Positions 33,316 to 42,349 of a stretch of 64,000 bases of DNA are shown piece after piece. Positions within the stretch are counted from its first letter, which is position 1. Every line of letters begins with the position of its first letter. This stretch comes from JAHRVQ01 sp029941905 (lineage in GTDB: Bacteria > Pseudomonadota > Gammaproteobacteria > Pseudomonadales > Azotimanducaceae), in contig JAPYTQ010000007.1 of assembly GCA_029941905.1 (NCBI GenBank), positions 62,001-126,000 on the forward strand, written 5' to 3'. The position numbers and the translations under genes are program-made. The notes beneath the pieces are model-generated. The model was not told the DNA's origin, did not search any database, and worked only from the letters and a program-made list of their open reading frames with translations.

Positions 33316-34623
33316 TTACTCTGATGTCTCTGTTATCGATTGATAAGTCGCCACTTTCAGATCGGACCTGAAAGAGTAAGGTGAGCCCATTAATTGAATC
33401 ATGCCAACAGCTACAATATCTTCCACAGGATCAATCCAGAATACGGTACCGGCAGCACCACCCCAGTTGAATTCTCCTGCACTGCCGATGACACCAGCAG
33501 CGACCGGATCAGTCACCAATCCAAACCCCAGCCCGAATCCGAAACCACGAAGCTGCTGGCCCAGCGTCGGCTTTTCTCCGCTACCACCACTGACGATACT
33601 CGCTGGTAAGTGATTACTTGCCATGTAGGCGACGGTCTTCGCACCCAATATTCTTTTGCCATCTAACGATCCGCCATTTCGCATTGCCTCTGCAAAGCGC
33701 ATGTAGTCCATTGTGGACGACACGAGGCCACCACCACCTGAATACAGAGAAACAGAATGATAGTCCTGCATTGCTTCCGGCTTACCTTTCGGAATCGTCG
33801 TTAACAATTTTGTTTCCGGGTTGATGTAGTGATTAGGTAAAAATCGATCTGCCTTCTCTGGCGGGACCTGGAAAAAAGTGTCCACCATGCCTAGGGGTTC
33901 GAACATATTCACTTGCAAATACTTATCGAATGGTTGACCGCTTATTCGCTGAACGACAAGGCCGGTAATATCAACGGCAATGGAGTAGTGCCACTGATCA
34001 CCAGGATTGAATTTCAAGGGTAGTTTTGCAACTTTCTGCGCAAATTCATCGAGATCCTTTGCTGCCCATAGATTCGCCTCCGCATAAAATTTGTCGACCG
34101 GATCACCCTTGGGATTAAATCCATATGAGAAGCCCGCCGTGTGCGTAAGCAGTTGTTGCATAGTCATTTCACGTTCAGCGGCAACCTGTTCGCCATCTTC
34201 GTTTAACACCTTTAGATCTGCCAGTTCAGGTACAAACTTTGAAACCGGGTCACTCAGCTGGAATTTACCTTGCTCATAGAGCTGCATTACTGCGGCAGCG
34301 GTAATCGGCTTGGTCATTGAATAAATGCGAAACAAATCATCCTTTTTGAGCGGTGTTTTATCATCGGCCCCTCGCTGACCCACCGCTTCGAAATGCACAA
34401 TCTTGCCGCGACGCGCCACCATGGTGATGATGCCTGCCAGTTTCTTGTCATCAACATAGCTTTGCGTCATTTCAGTAATTCGTTCCAGCCGCTCAGCTGA
34501 CATGCCTTGCCGTTCCGCTTTGACATTCGGCATCTCACGAGCGACGGTGATCTGGGTAGCCATCATTATCATGGTCGTCAATACAAAGCCCACGACGCTT
34601 TTTTGTCTTAGTCTGGTATTCAA
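33316..34623 (-). CDS. Serine hydrolase, class C beta-lactamase/esterase family
   Basis: 435 residues from TTG 34623, chosen because GGAG lies 6 bases upstream; the frame extends to 34635. A signal peptide (VVGFVLTTMIMMATQITVA) is present. Catalytic Ser and Lys are in YSMTK, the Tyr-x-Asn position reads YSI within WHYSIAVD, and a terminal GGAAGTVFW segment takes the KTG-like place. The arrangement matches the esterase-type family (EstB/6-aminohexanoate dimer hydrolase-like) more than true beta-lactamases. Probably periplasmic or secreted esterase or amide hydrolase. Confidence 0.88.
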   Translation of the reverse strand: MNTRLRQKSVVGFVLTTMIMMATQITVAREMPNVKAERQGMSAERLERITEMTQSYVDDKKLAGIITMVARRGKIVHFEAVGQRGADDKTPLKKDDLFRIYSMTKPITAAAVMQLYEQGKFQLSDPVSKFVPELADLKVLNEDGEQVAAEREMTMQQLLTHTAGFSYGFNPKGDPVDKFYAEANLWAAKDLDEFAQKVAKLPLKFNPGDQWHYSIAVDITGLVVQRISGQPFDKYLQVNMFEPLGMVDTFFQVPPEKADRFLPNHYINPETKLLTTIPKGKPEAMQDYHSVSLYSGGGGLVSSTMDYMRFAEAMRNGGSLDGKRILGAKTVAYMASNHLPASIVSGGSGEKPTLGQQLRGFGFGLGFGLVTDPVAAGVIGSAGEFNWGGAAGTVFWIDPVEDIVAVGMIQLMGSPYSFRSDLKVATYQSITETSE

Positions 34624-34689
34624 TTTCCGCTCCAATTTTTACTGTTTAATATTAAAGTTTTTGATTTCGGGTCTGGAGTATAGGAAAGG

Positions 34690-34715
34690 TCAGCCTCTCT
34701 TTCCAGAGAGGCTGA
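34690..34715. other. Perfect 10-base inverted repeat downstream of the PNPOx-like gene
   Basis: TCAGCCTCTC and GAGAGGCTGA flank a six-base loop. It lies after the stop of the gene at 34766 and before the hydrolase start, and may end that transcript, though there is no strong T-run on the minus strand. Confidence 0.6.
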
Positions 34716-34765
34716 TACTTCCAGATCAACTGACACACATGTTTGCTGTTACCGGTGTACCTGCT

Positions 34766-35362
34766 TCAACGTGGATCCAGGCCTTTTTCAGCTCTGAGTT
34801 TGTTCATTCGTCCCTTATCGACGTTCATTCGCTCGCCCAGCTGACTTTCGTCAACAGTGCCAGCCATATGGGCACCAGCCGTTTTACCGTTGTACATAAT
34901 CTTCTTGGTGGGTGTGACCGCGAGCACGATTCTCAATGGGGAATCGAGCAGGTTATAAAAAAACTCCTCGCCCTGTCTATTTTCTGGATTAAGTTTCTGC
35001 GAGAGTGCAGTGTAAAACCACTTCTTGGTGTCATCGTCTTCAAAGAACTCACCTGTTCCTTTGAAAGTAATTGCACCGCCTGGTAAGCCTGCGGCATCAA
35101 TTCCCGGTGGATAACCATGCGCACTTACATTAACGGACACCCTGTTATCTCTTCTGATTGCTACAGTTCTATGCCTGTGTTCAGAAAACGTAATCCAGAT
35201 TTTGCCATCGTGCCACACAAAAGCGTGTGTTACGCCGACTGGCCAGCCATCTTTGGTTGCCCACATCAGAACACACTCAACAGAGTTGTTCATTAACTGG
35301 TCGATCTCCTCATCTGTAAAAGGATAAATTGAGACGATTTCGTGATCGTGTGTTTGTGTCAT
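34766..35362 (-). CDS. Pyridoxamine 5'-phosphate oxidase-like flavin protein
   Basis: 198 residues with the split-barrel FMN-binding pattern: SVECVLMWATKDGWPVGVTHAFVWHDGKIWITFSEHRHRTVAIRRDNRVSVNV, then a loop with GGAITFKGTGEFFEDD. Relatives bind FMN, F420 or heme and often act as reductases or have unknown roles. The histidine/arginine stretch EHRHRTVAIRRD is the expected phosphate-binding site. A GGGGT ribosome-binding site precedes the ATG. It is divergent from the M20 peptidase gene. Confidence 0.86.
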   Translation of the reverse strand: MTQTHDHEIVSIYPFTDEEIDQLMNNSVECVLMWATKDGWPVGVTHAFVWHDGKIWITFSEHRHRTVAIRRDNRVSVNVSAHGYPPGIDAAGLPGGAITFKGTGEFFEDDDTKKWFYTALSQKLNPENRQGEEFFYNLLDSPLRIVLAVTPTKKIMYNGKTAGAHMAGTVDESQLGERMNVDKGRMNKLRAEKGLDPR

Positions 35363-35480
35363 GGTTTACCCCTGGTGTTGGTTATTGGTTGTCGCAACAT
35401 GCCGCTATACTACAACATTGTGCGGTGCTGAACTGTTTGTTCGCTCAGGCTCCATTTTTAATTTTCCGGGTAAATACTTT

Positions 35481-36803
35481 ATGCTTGTATCCAACAGTTC
35501 GATAGGAAGCATCGAAGTGAAACTCAACAGTGACCTGGAAGACAAAATTATCCAGTCCGTAAAAACAAACATGGACAAACAGATTGCTTTTACTAAAGAA
35601 CTGGTCAGGTTCCCCTCTGTGCGGGGTCAGGAACATACTGCTCAGGATTTTCTTTTTACGCAAATGAAAAACCGTGGATTAACCATGGATCGATGGAGCA
35701 TTGATGTCGCAGACATAAAATCCCATCCTGGTTTCTCCCCCGTTGCCGTTGATTATGCCAATGCTATTAACGTGGTTGGAACCCATCGACCGAAAGCTGA
35801 GACAGGCAAATCCCTGATCCTGAACGGGCATATTGACGTGGTACCCGTCGGACCACTGGACATGTGGGAGCACCCTCCATTTGAGCCGCATGTTGACGGC
35901 GATTGGTTATATGGCCGCGGCAGTGGTGACATGAAAGCTGGCATCGGTGCCAACATTTTCGCCCTGGATGCACTCAAAGCAATTGGCTATCAACCGGCAG
36001 CAACGGTTTATCTGCAATCTGTCACAGAAGAAGAGTGTACTGGTAACGGCGCCCTCTCAGCACTCGTCAGGGGTTACAAGGCAGATGCCGCGATTATCCC
36101 GGAACCCATGAACGACTATCTTGTGCGCACAAATATCGGCGTTATCTGGTTTAAAGTGCATGTCAAAGGCAGGCCGGTACATGTTGCTGATGCAAGCAGT
36201 GGTGCCAATGCAATTGATGCTGCCGCTTATCTTATTTCAGCATTGAAGGAATTTGAAAAGAAGCGCAATGCGCTGAAATCAAACTACCCACATTTTGCAA
36301 ACCTGGACAAACCCATCAACGTCAATGTCGGTAAAATAGAAGGTGGTGACTGGGCCTCCTCGGTGCCAGCCTGGTGTACCTTTGATGTACGCACGGCGCT
36401 CTATCCCGGTGAAGACGCAAGACAAGGGGCCAGGGAAATTGAAGACTTCCTGCGTAATGTGTCGGGTAATCATCCGTTTTTATCCAACAATCCACCAGAG
36501 GTTGAGTTCAATGGTTTTATGGCCGAAGGTTATGAACTGGAACCGGGCAGTGAAGCTGAATCAACCCTGAGCCTGGCCCACAAGACGGTGTACCAGCGCG
36601 ATCTCGAAGCAGTCACTTCCCTTGCGTATCTGGACGGCCGTGTTTTTGTGCTTTATGACAATACGCCGTGCCTGGTTTACGGGCCGACCTCGGGCAATAT
36701 TCATGGATTTGACGAGAAGGTGAGTATCAGCTCGATTGAAAAGGTGACCAGTACCATCGCACTTTATATTGCAATGTGGTGTGGGCTGGAGAAGGCGCCG
36801 TAG
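35481..36803 (+). CDS. M20-family metallopeptidase (ArgE/DapE/CPG2-like deacylase)
   Basis: 440 residues from ATG 35481; the frame is open to 35361 but that extension looks non-coding. Metal-binding elements in order: LNGHIDVVPVG (His-x-Asp), GRGSGDMKAG (bridging Asp), VTEEECTGNGA (Glu-Glu pair), and near the end GPTSGNIHGFDE (His). A dimerisation domain sits between residues about 200 and 330, with WFKVHVKGRPVHVADA. The family removes acyl or carbamoyl groups from amino acids and similar amides. It is cytosolic and apparently transcribed alone. Confidence 0.92.
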   Translation: MLVSNSSIGSIEVKLNSDLEDKIIQSVKTNMDKQIAFTKELVRFPSVRGQEHTAQDFLFTQMKNRGLTMDRWSIDVADIKSHPGFSPVAVDYANAINVVGTHRPKAETGKSLILNGHIDVVPVGPLDMWEHPPFEPHVDGDWLYGRGSGDMKAGIGANIFALDALKAIGYQPAATVYLQSVTEEECTGNGALSALVRGYKADAAIIPEPMNDYLVRTNIGVIWFKVHVKGRPVHVADASSGANAIDAAAYLISALKEFEKKRNALKSNYPHFANLDKPINVNVGKIEGGDWASSVPAWCTFDVRTALYPGEDARQGAREIEDFLRNVSGNHPFLSNNPPEVEFNGFMAEGYELEPGSEAESTLSLAHKTVYQRDLEAVTSLAYLDGRVFVLYDNTPCLVYGPTSGNIHGFDEKVSISSIEKVTSTIALYIAMWCGLEKAP

Positions 36804-36944
36804 CAGACCCCGCAACCCACAGCAGTCAGTACACTCTGGCCCTAAGGGCCCCAAATGTGAATACCTGCTCATTCACCCGGTAAACCATAGCAGTTAGCCG
36901 CACACACAGTGTTAGGATTTTCCTAATTGTGCCTTTGGACAAAG

Positions 36945-38150
36945 ATGATGACACACGATCTTATTGTAATTGGTGGCGGCCTGGCTGGAGCAGCAGTTGC
37001 CAAGGTTATGGCAGGTCAGGGATCACACGTCCTGTTACTGGAAAGGGAAACCAAGTTCAAAGATCGTGTCAGGGGAGAAATACTCATGCCCTGGGGTGTT
37101 GCCGAAGCCAGGTCGATTGGGCTTTACGAGATCTTAACCAATAAATGCGCCAATACTATTGAAGGCTGGAGCAAGTACGCCGAAGCCGGTGAATTCATCG
37201 ACCGGCGAGATCTGGCCTCAAGCAATCCGCACAAAACCTGTGCGCTCGGTTTTTCTCACCCCGAAATGCAATCTGTCATGATCCAGTCGGCCAGGGAAGC
37301 GGGTGCCGATGTTGTACAGGGCGCTAACGTGACTGGCCTGATCCCTGGAGAGTTTCCCTCGGTTACATACAAGCAGCAAGGCAATGAACTAACAGCTTCC
37401 GCCAGGCTCTTAATCGGCGCCGATGGTCGACAATCACTCACAAGTAAACTGGGAGGATTTATACGCCACAAAGGCAACGATCGCATGCTATTTGCTGGTT
37501 TGCTGTTGCAAGGTATTGATGTTGACGAAAAATCATCCCACTTCATTGTAAACGCACAGCTCGGACAGATGATTTCAATTTTTCCGATCGGCCAGAACCG
37601 CTTCAGAACTTATGTCGCTACTAACAAACACAAAACACCAAAAACGCTCAGTGGATCAAAAGCGATTCCGGACTTTATCAATGCTTGTTATGCCAGTGGC
37701 GTTCCCCGGCAATGGTTTACAAAAATTAAAGCCATTGGGCCCCTCGCCAGTTTCGATGCTACGCCAAACTGGGTCGCTTCTGCCTACAAAAGTAATATGG
37801 TACTTGTGGGAGATGCTGCTGGCGTGAGTGATCCAACCTGGGGATGTGGCATGTCACTCGCACTTAGAGATGCTCGAATCTTGTCAGACCAACTCACAAA
37901 CACTAACGACTGGGATGAAGGAGCACAAAGCTATGCTGATCAGCGCGCTGAATACTTCGAATCGATTCAGCGGATCGAATCCTGGATGACAGATATGTTC
38001 CTGGCGCTGGATGATGGCACCAATGACCGACGCACCAGGGCGTTACCGAAAATAGCCGCTGATGCTACGCGCATGCCTGACATTGTCGGCTTAGGGCCAG
38101 AGTCGCCGAGCGATGAGATTGCCAGACAACGATTTTATGGCGAATGTTAA
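36945..38150 (+). CDS. FAD-dependent oxidoreductase/monooxygenase (PHBH-like fold), copy 1
   Basis: 401 residues from ATG 36945 (a second ATG directly follows). The FAD-binding Rossmann motif is GGGLAGAAVAKVMAGQG, and a conserved GEILMPWGVAEARSIGLYE block, LLIGADGRQS (the GD-type motif) and VLVGDAAGVSDPTWGCGMSLALRDAR (FAD ribityl site) follow. It is the domain order of PHBH-like monooxygenases and geranylgeranyl-reductase-like proteins. The gene at 43955 is a paralogue of the same length. Reaction unknown; ring hydroxylation or double-bond reduction of a lipid are possible. A dispersed 18-base repeat follows both paralogues. Confidence 0.88.
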   Translation: MMTHDLIVIGGGLAGAAVAKVMAGQGSHVLLLERETKFKDRVRGEILMPWGVAEARSIGLYEILTNKCANTIEGWSKYAEAGEFIDRRDLASSNPHKTCALGFSHPEMQSVMIQSAREAGADVVQGANVTGLIPGEFPSVTYKQQGNELTASARLLIGADGRQSLTSKLGGFIRHKGNDRMLFAGLLLQGIDVDEKSSHFIVNAQLGQMISIFPIGQNRFRTYVATNKHKTPKTLSGSKAIPDFINACYASGVPRQWFTKIKAIGPLASFDATPNWVASAYKSNMVLVGDAAGVSDPTWGCGMSLALRDARILSDQLTNTNDWDEGAQSYADQRAEYFESIQRIESWMTDMFLALDDGTNDRRTRALPKIAADATRMPDIVGLGPESPSDEIARQRFYGEC

Positions 38151-38200
38151 ATCTACTGTTTTTTCAAATAAACAGGGATCTTAGTTCGCTTGTCAAACTG

Positions 38201-38218
38201 ATTAAGTAAACTGTCCCG
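38201..38218 (+). repeat. Dispersed 18-base repeat, copy 1
   Basis: ATTAAGTAAACTGTCCCG occurs here, 51 bases after the first FAD oxidoreductase, and identically at 45242-45259 after its paralogue. An exact 18-mer pair is not expected by chance in 64 kb. Confidence 0.85.
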
Positions 38219-38313
38219 CGAGTTTCCCACGAGTTTACAATTGTCGATAGCAGCTATCGACACTCAACACACTTGCTTGTAGCATGAACCTACTGTGTGA
38301 AGGTAGGGTGCTG

Positions 38314-38862
38314 ATGCTACGTATTATTCTTCAAGTCATCGGAGTCATCATATTGATTCCAGTTGTCACCATTGTGACCCTGAAACTCGAGAAACAAGGT
38401 GCCGATGGTCCGTCCATTCTTTTTCCTGGTGGGGAGCTTGTTTCCGGGGAATTGCATTCTGGTCCTGATCCGGACTGGCGCTTTACCGACGATGTCACCA
38501 CAATTGAACTTCAATTGGTAAATCCACTGAGCTCCCGCACTATTTTCATTATGGAAAGTGACGGTAAAGTTTACATACCCTCTGGTTACATGCGGTCTTT
38601 TCTGGGTCGTATCTGGAAGGACTGGGCATTTCAGGCCGACGAGGGTGATGGTCTTGCCGTCGCACGTATTAGCGGCGTGCGCTACGAACGAAAACTAAAC
38701 CGCATCAAAGGTGGAGACGTCATCGATGGCGTTGCTGCAAAACTGGCAGCGAAATATGCTGGAGGGAGTACACCTGAAGCAATTGCCGCTATTAAGGAAG
38801 CAGTGATGAATGGCGATACCTGGATATTCGAAATGGCCCCAAGAGATGGAGCGCGCTTGTGA
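38314..38862 (+). CDS. Membrane-anchored protein of unknown function
   Basis: 182 residues from ATG 38314, preferred over ATG 38284 because AGGTAGGG lies 7-8 bases ahead. One N-terminal transmembrane helix (IILQVIGVIILIPVVTIVTL) is followed by a soluble domain with GPDPDWRFTDDVTTIELQL and SSRTIFIMESDGKVYIPSGYM, then RISGVRYERKLNRI. The soluble part resembles small split-barrel-like proteins that handle flavin or lipids, but I cannot name the family. The stop overlaps the next small gene (GTGA), so the two are translationally coupled. Confidence 0.75.
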   Translation: MLRIILQVIGVIILIPVVTIVTLKLEKQGADGPSILFPGGELVSGELHSGPDPDWRFTDDVTTIELQLVNPLSSRTIFIMESDGKVYIPSGYMRSFLGRIWKDWAFQADEGDGLAVARISGVRYERKLNRIKGGDVIDGVAAKLAAKYAGGSTPEAIAAIKEAVMNGDTWIFEMAPRDGARL

Positions 38863-38993
38863 AAACTAAAAACTACTTCATTCTCTGCACGGCAATCACG
38901 GTTGCCCTGGTCATCAGCCTGCTATACGTTCCCGGCCTCTCTGATACGGTAGAGCAGTTGATCCTTGGGTTTCTAGCCACCAACGCACGATAG
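38859..38993 (+). CDS. Very small membrane protein (44 residues)
   Basis: A GTG start overlaps the previous stop by three bases. The product is a single hydrophobic helix (NYFILCTAITVALVISLLYV) with a short polar tail ending NAR. The tight overlap and clean hydrophobic profile support a real coding sequence, perhaps a membrane partner of the preceding protein. Confidence 0.55.
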   Translation: MKTKNYFILCTAITVALVISLLYVPGLSDTVEQLILGFLATNAR

Positions 38994-39073
38994 CAACGTC
39001 TGTGGTCAGTGCGCTAAGGCCTTGGTCCCTTTAGTAAATGACTGACGCCATCAGCGCGGCTACACCACTTACC

Positions 39074-39391
39074 CTAGACAATGGCATCATACCCACTGGC
39101 AAGATACTCGATGAGCTTCCGTGAGCCTATTCGGTGCGCATTTGACTTGACTTCATAGTTTATGGCCTGCTGATATTCTGCAAGAACCAGGGCGACTGCT
39201 TTTAATATCTCACTCCCGCCACGCTTTCCACAATCCAGCATCGCGATACGTTTTCCTGCCAGTGACTGCAACCGTTTCGCTTTGTTAATCTGCATCTCAT
39301 TCCCTAAGCATGGTGACGCCCAATACATTTTCCTACCAGGCGCTACACTTTTCAAATTTTTCGCGTCAGAGTGAAAACTATCCTGTATCAA
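39074..39391 (-). pseudogene. Truncated UGSC-like N-terminal domain, motif lost
   Basis: The minus strand frame of 105 residues contains RLQSLAGKRIAMLDCGKRGG, a helix with EILKAVALVLAEY and VKSNAHRIGSRKLIEYLASGYDAIV. This lines up with the UGSC protein at 7324 (LQGKTIGLLSNRK, HKANPSAPAP, CDYLL) and with the family N-terminus in general. A TAG stop comes exactly where the TATGD-U-GSC signature should begin, and I see no continuation in other frames. Whether it is a dead copy or a short protein is uncertain. No ribosome-binding site is convincing; the start is TTG at 39391. The rest of 38994-39502 is empty. Confidence 0.55.
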
Positions 39392-39502
39392 GGTGAGAGT
39401 ATTTTGGTTCGCACTTTTTGGGTAGCAAAAGGATCTAAACCTTGATCTATGTCATCTTCACCGCTGCCCGGTTCAGTTCCAATATCAATTGGAGGTGGTG
39501 TT

Positions 39503-40234
39503 ATGCAATTTACAATATCAGCACGGGGGAAACCTTCTGCACTACCCATACATCAACTGATCAAGAAAAACTTCAGTCATATTCCGATCAACCAGATTGA
39601 GAGTTTTTTCGGCTTTACAGAGCCCTGTACATTGTATGGGGGACGGGTGTTTACCAGTACGGAGCTAAGTCGATACGATTTACGTTCTCTTTATGAGATG
39701 GGGATCAACCTGAGGCTGCCGTTAACCAACCATTACGCCACTGCCGACGAATATGCGGCGTGCCTGCCGTTCCTGGAAAAGCACTATCGGCCGGGTAATT
39801 CGGTCATCATCACCAATGACCAGCTGGCCAGGTGGATCAAAAACGATTTCCCGGATTACCGGGTCGAGGCCAGTGTTATCAAGAATATCAACACGCTTAA
39901 GAAGGTCGAAAAAGCTTACAAGCTATACGATACGGTTATTCTTCCAATGGATGCCAATGAGGACGGGGATTTTCTGCGGTCAATCCCGGAAAAGCAGCGG
40001 ATCATGTTATTTGCTAACGCAGGCTGCGCTATGACTTGTCCTTCGAAAATCTGCTACCCCAGTGTTTCAAAAATTAACAAAAATGGAGATATGAGCCTCT
40101 GGCAGTGTTCCCAGACTCTGAAACCCAGGGACATTCTCGGGATGATGGATTTCGATCTCGGCCATCTGCAGGATATGGGTTTCCATCGTTTCAAGTTGCT
40201 TCGATCAAGACCGGGTCAGCTGACAGGGTTTTGA
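39503..40234 (+). CDS. Conserved cytosolic protein with a C-terminal cysteine cluster, function unknown
   Basis: 243 residues from ATG 39503, where GGAGGT lies 7 bases upstream; an earlier ATG at 39449 has no such site. The N-terminal two thirds show alternating strands and helices (TNHYATADEYAACLPFLEKHY, SVIITNDQLARWIKNDFPDY, YDTVILPMDANED), as in a TIM-barrel. The end holds NAGCAMTCPSKICYPSVSK and WQCSQ, four cysteines that could bind iron-sulfur or zinc, as in U32-peptidase-like or radical-SAM-associated proteins. I cannot assign a reaction. It is convergent with selD. Confidence 0.72.
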   Translation: MQFTISARGKPSALPIHQLIKKNFSHIPINQIESFFGFTEPCTLYGGRVFTSTELSRYDLRSLYEMGINLRLPLTNHYATADEYAACLPFLEKHYRPGNSVIITNDQLARWIKNDFPDYRVEASVIKNINTLKKVEKAYKLYDTVILPMDANEDGDFLRSIPEKQRIMLFANAGCAMTCPSKICYPSVSKINKNGDMSLWQCSQTLKPRDILGMMDFDLGHLQDMGFHRFKLLRSRPGQLTGF

Positions 40235-40359
40235 TGTTTGAGGTGAGAGTCGAATGCACTTACTTAACGCCAAAACGCAGGTAGCGTTGAGTTGGAAGGA
40301 GGGCCCTTTTTGGGGGGCGCCGAGCTAGCATGGAGCCCGTGCCGAGAGCGCCCATTACA

Positions 40360-41415
40360 TTACAGGATTGCAAGACACCCTGAATCAACTCGTTGCTTTG
40401 TTTGTCCAATCACAACCGCGTCCTCAACTCCCGCGCTGTGTAAAGCATGCACCACACTCCCCGCTTCTGATTCCGGCACCGTTACCAGCAACCCACCGCT
40501 GGTCTGGGGATCCATCAGTACTTCAACCAGACTCTTCGGGATAGTTGATCCAAACCTGGATTCAGCTTCTACCTGAGCCCGGTTAACCTCGTTAGCACCC
40601 GTAGTGAATCCCTTGTCATACATCAGAATCGCCTCATCAAACAGCGGTAATGCTTTGCTGTCGATTTCAATTAACAGGTTCGATGCCTTCGCGATCTCCA
40701 GCGCATGGCCACAGAGCCCAAATCCTGTGACATCGGTTACAGCATGAACGTCAAAATCCGCCAGCACCCCAGAAGTTGTTGCATTGAGTTCGATTAACTT
40801 GTCAAGGCAGCTTTGTAAAGCACCCTCCGACACCTTTTTCTTAACGTTCGCATTGAGTATTACACCGCTACCCAGTGGTTTCGTTAGAATCACTGAGTCA
40901 CCGACCTGGGCACCGGCATTCGACCAGTATTTTTCAGGATGAACCATACCCGTTACTGCCAAACCAAACTTGGGTTCTGCATCCTCCACACTGTGACCTC
41001 CGATCAATATGGCTCCCGCCTGCTGGATTCTCTCGTTGGCACCCTCGATTATTCCCTGGAGAACATCAGCTCCAAGTTTGTCCGACGGAAAACACACCAG
41101 ATTCAGACAAACCAGCGGTTTACCACCCATCGCATAGACATCACTCAAGGAGTTTGCAGCAGCGATCTGACCGAAAATATAGGGGTCATCTACCGGTGGT
41201 GTAATAAAATCTGCAGTAACTACCAGCGCCTGCTCGCCATCCAGGCGATACACGCCCGCATCATCACTGGTGTCGAAACCCACCAGAAGATTGGGATCAC
41301 TGGTCGCCGGAATCTTCTCCAGCAAAGCTGTCAGTTCGACCGAACTGAGCTTGCCTGCTCAACCGCAAGTGCGGGAAAGACTGGTTAGCGTATGCTTGCG
41401 AAAACTAAAAGCCAT
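40360..41415 (-). CDS. selD: Selenide, water dikinase (selenophosphate synthetase), itself a selenoprotein
   Basis: Reading through TGA 41359-41361 gives 351 residues from ATG 41415 (AGGACA site upstream). SelD makes selenophosphate from selenide and ATP, the Se donor for Sec-tRNA. Residues 14-22 read SRTCG-U-AGK with Sec19 at the catalytic Cys17 position of the E. coli enzyme. ATP-binding blocks follow: FDTSDDAGVYRL, TADFITPPVDDPYIFGQIAAANSLSDVYAMGG and later VTDVTGFGLCGHALEI. A caller that stops at TGA would start the gene at TTG 41325 and lose the catalytic residue. Its presence shows the genome can use selenium. No selA, selB or selC is seen in the window. Confidence 0.95.
41331..41348 (-). 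promoter_or_regulatory. Candidate bacterial SECIS hairpin of selD
   Basis: Ten bases after the UGA the RNA can form UCAGUUC-GGUC-GAACUGA, a perfect seven-pair stem with a four-base loop beginning GG. The distance to the loop is 17 bases, in agreement with known bacterial SECIS elements. Confidence 0.75.
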
Positions 41416-41482
41416 CTGTGTCCTGGGGTTGGTTGGAATAAATGCCGGAGTAAAATACCACAAATCGGGTCTTGCATGCTCG

Positions 41483-42349
41483 TCACACGTCTTTCATGTA
41501 TTCCAGGATCAATCGATCAAATTCCTTAGGGGATTCCCAGAATGGGGCGTGGCCAACATTAGGTAGCAAGTGAATCCTGCGCCTCCACAGATTCCCAAAC
41601 GCCACAGTTTTCAGGTAGTCGTTATTGACCATCTCTTCGTCGGCACCATTGACGACTGCAATTGGAATCAAGCTTGTTTTGACCACATTTCGCTGATCAG
41701 CCCCTTTGCCCTGCCCAACCGCCTCCATCATGAGACGCCGCGCTCTGCCGTCGGTTCGAAGCACCGCTTCACCCAGAAACGGTTCGTAATTTGCTGCGGT
41801 CCCGCAGGTAGCGCGGGCATATCGATCAGCTTCATCAGCACTCAGGTTTTCCTGGCCGGTAAATGCCATATGTTCTGAAGGCAGGAAGGCGCTTGCCAGG
41901 TCATCAGGGTTTTTACCAACAGGTGGCGTTCCTGAAATCATCAGCCCTGCGATTTCATCAGTCAAAGACAATGTTTCAACGGCGATGTGACCTCCCAATG
42001 ACCAGCCGACGATAACATAACTCGTCACGCCGAGAGATCGCATGACTTGCAAGACGACGTCTGCGTACCCGCTCATTGTATAAGTTTGTTCCGGAATCAA
42101 GGCATTGCCAGAGTTTCCGTGGCCAGGTAAATCCATGGCGATGCAATGGAATAATTTACCAACGTCACCATTTATCTGATGTCGAAATACTTCCTTGCAA
42201 GACGAGTTTCCGTGTATGAAAAGTATCGTTTTGCCCTTACCATCGCTTTCTGCAATTTCAATATTACAATGAGTCGTTTTTATTGTTCGGTTTATCATTT
42301 CTAAAAGAAGGGAAATTATTTCCTCAAAAAGTATCCTACTTACGCTCAT
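41483..42349 (-). CDS. Alpha/beta hydrolase
   Basis: 288 residues. ILFIHGNSSCKEVF gives the oxyanion region, GWSLGGHIAVE the nucleophile elbow (Ser), a later GADEEMV the acid position, and NVGHAPFWESPKEF the catalytic histidine. No signal peptide. The start is uncertain: ATG 42349 overlaps the end of the MFS gene by 14 bases, while ATG 42298 also gives a full domain. The overlap suggests co-transcription with the transporter. Substrate is an ester, lactone or C-C bond in a small molecule; not specified further. Confidence 0.87.
   Translation of the reverse strand: MSVSRILFEEIISLLLEMINRTIKTTHCNIEIAESDGKGKTILFIHGNSSCKEVFRHQINGDVGKLFHCIAMDLPGHGNSGNALIPEQTYTMSGYADVVLQVMRSLGVTSYVIVGWSLGGHIAVETLSLTDEIAGLMISGTPPVGKNPDDLASAFLPSEHMAFTGQENLSADEADRYARATCGTAANYEPFLGEAVLRTDGRARRLMMEAVGQGKGADQRNVVKTSLIPIAVVNGADEEMVNNDYLKTVAFGNLWRRRIHLLPNVGHAPFWESPKEFDRLILEYMKDV

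Noticed and set aside
40235..40359. GC-rich stretch downstream of selD considered as a tRNA-Sec (selC) gene
   Set aside because: No 8-pair acceptor stem, no UCA anticodon loop and no GGTTCGA-type T-loop could be found.
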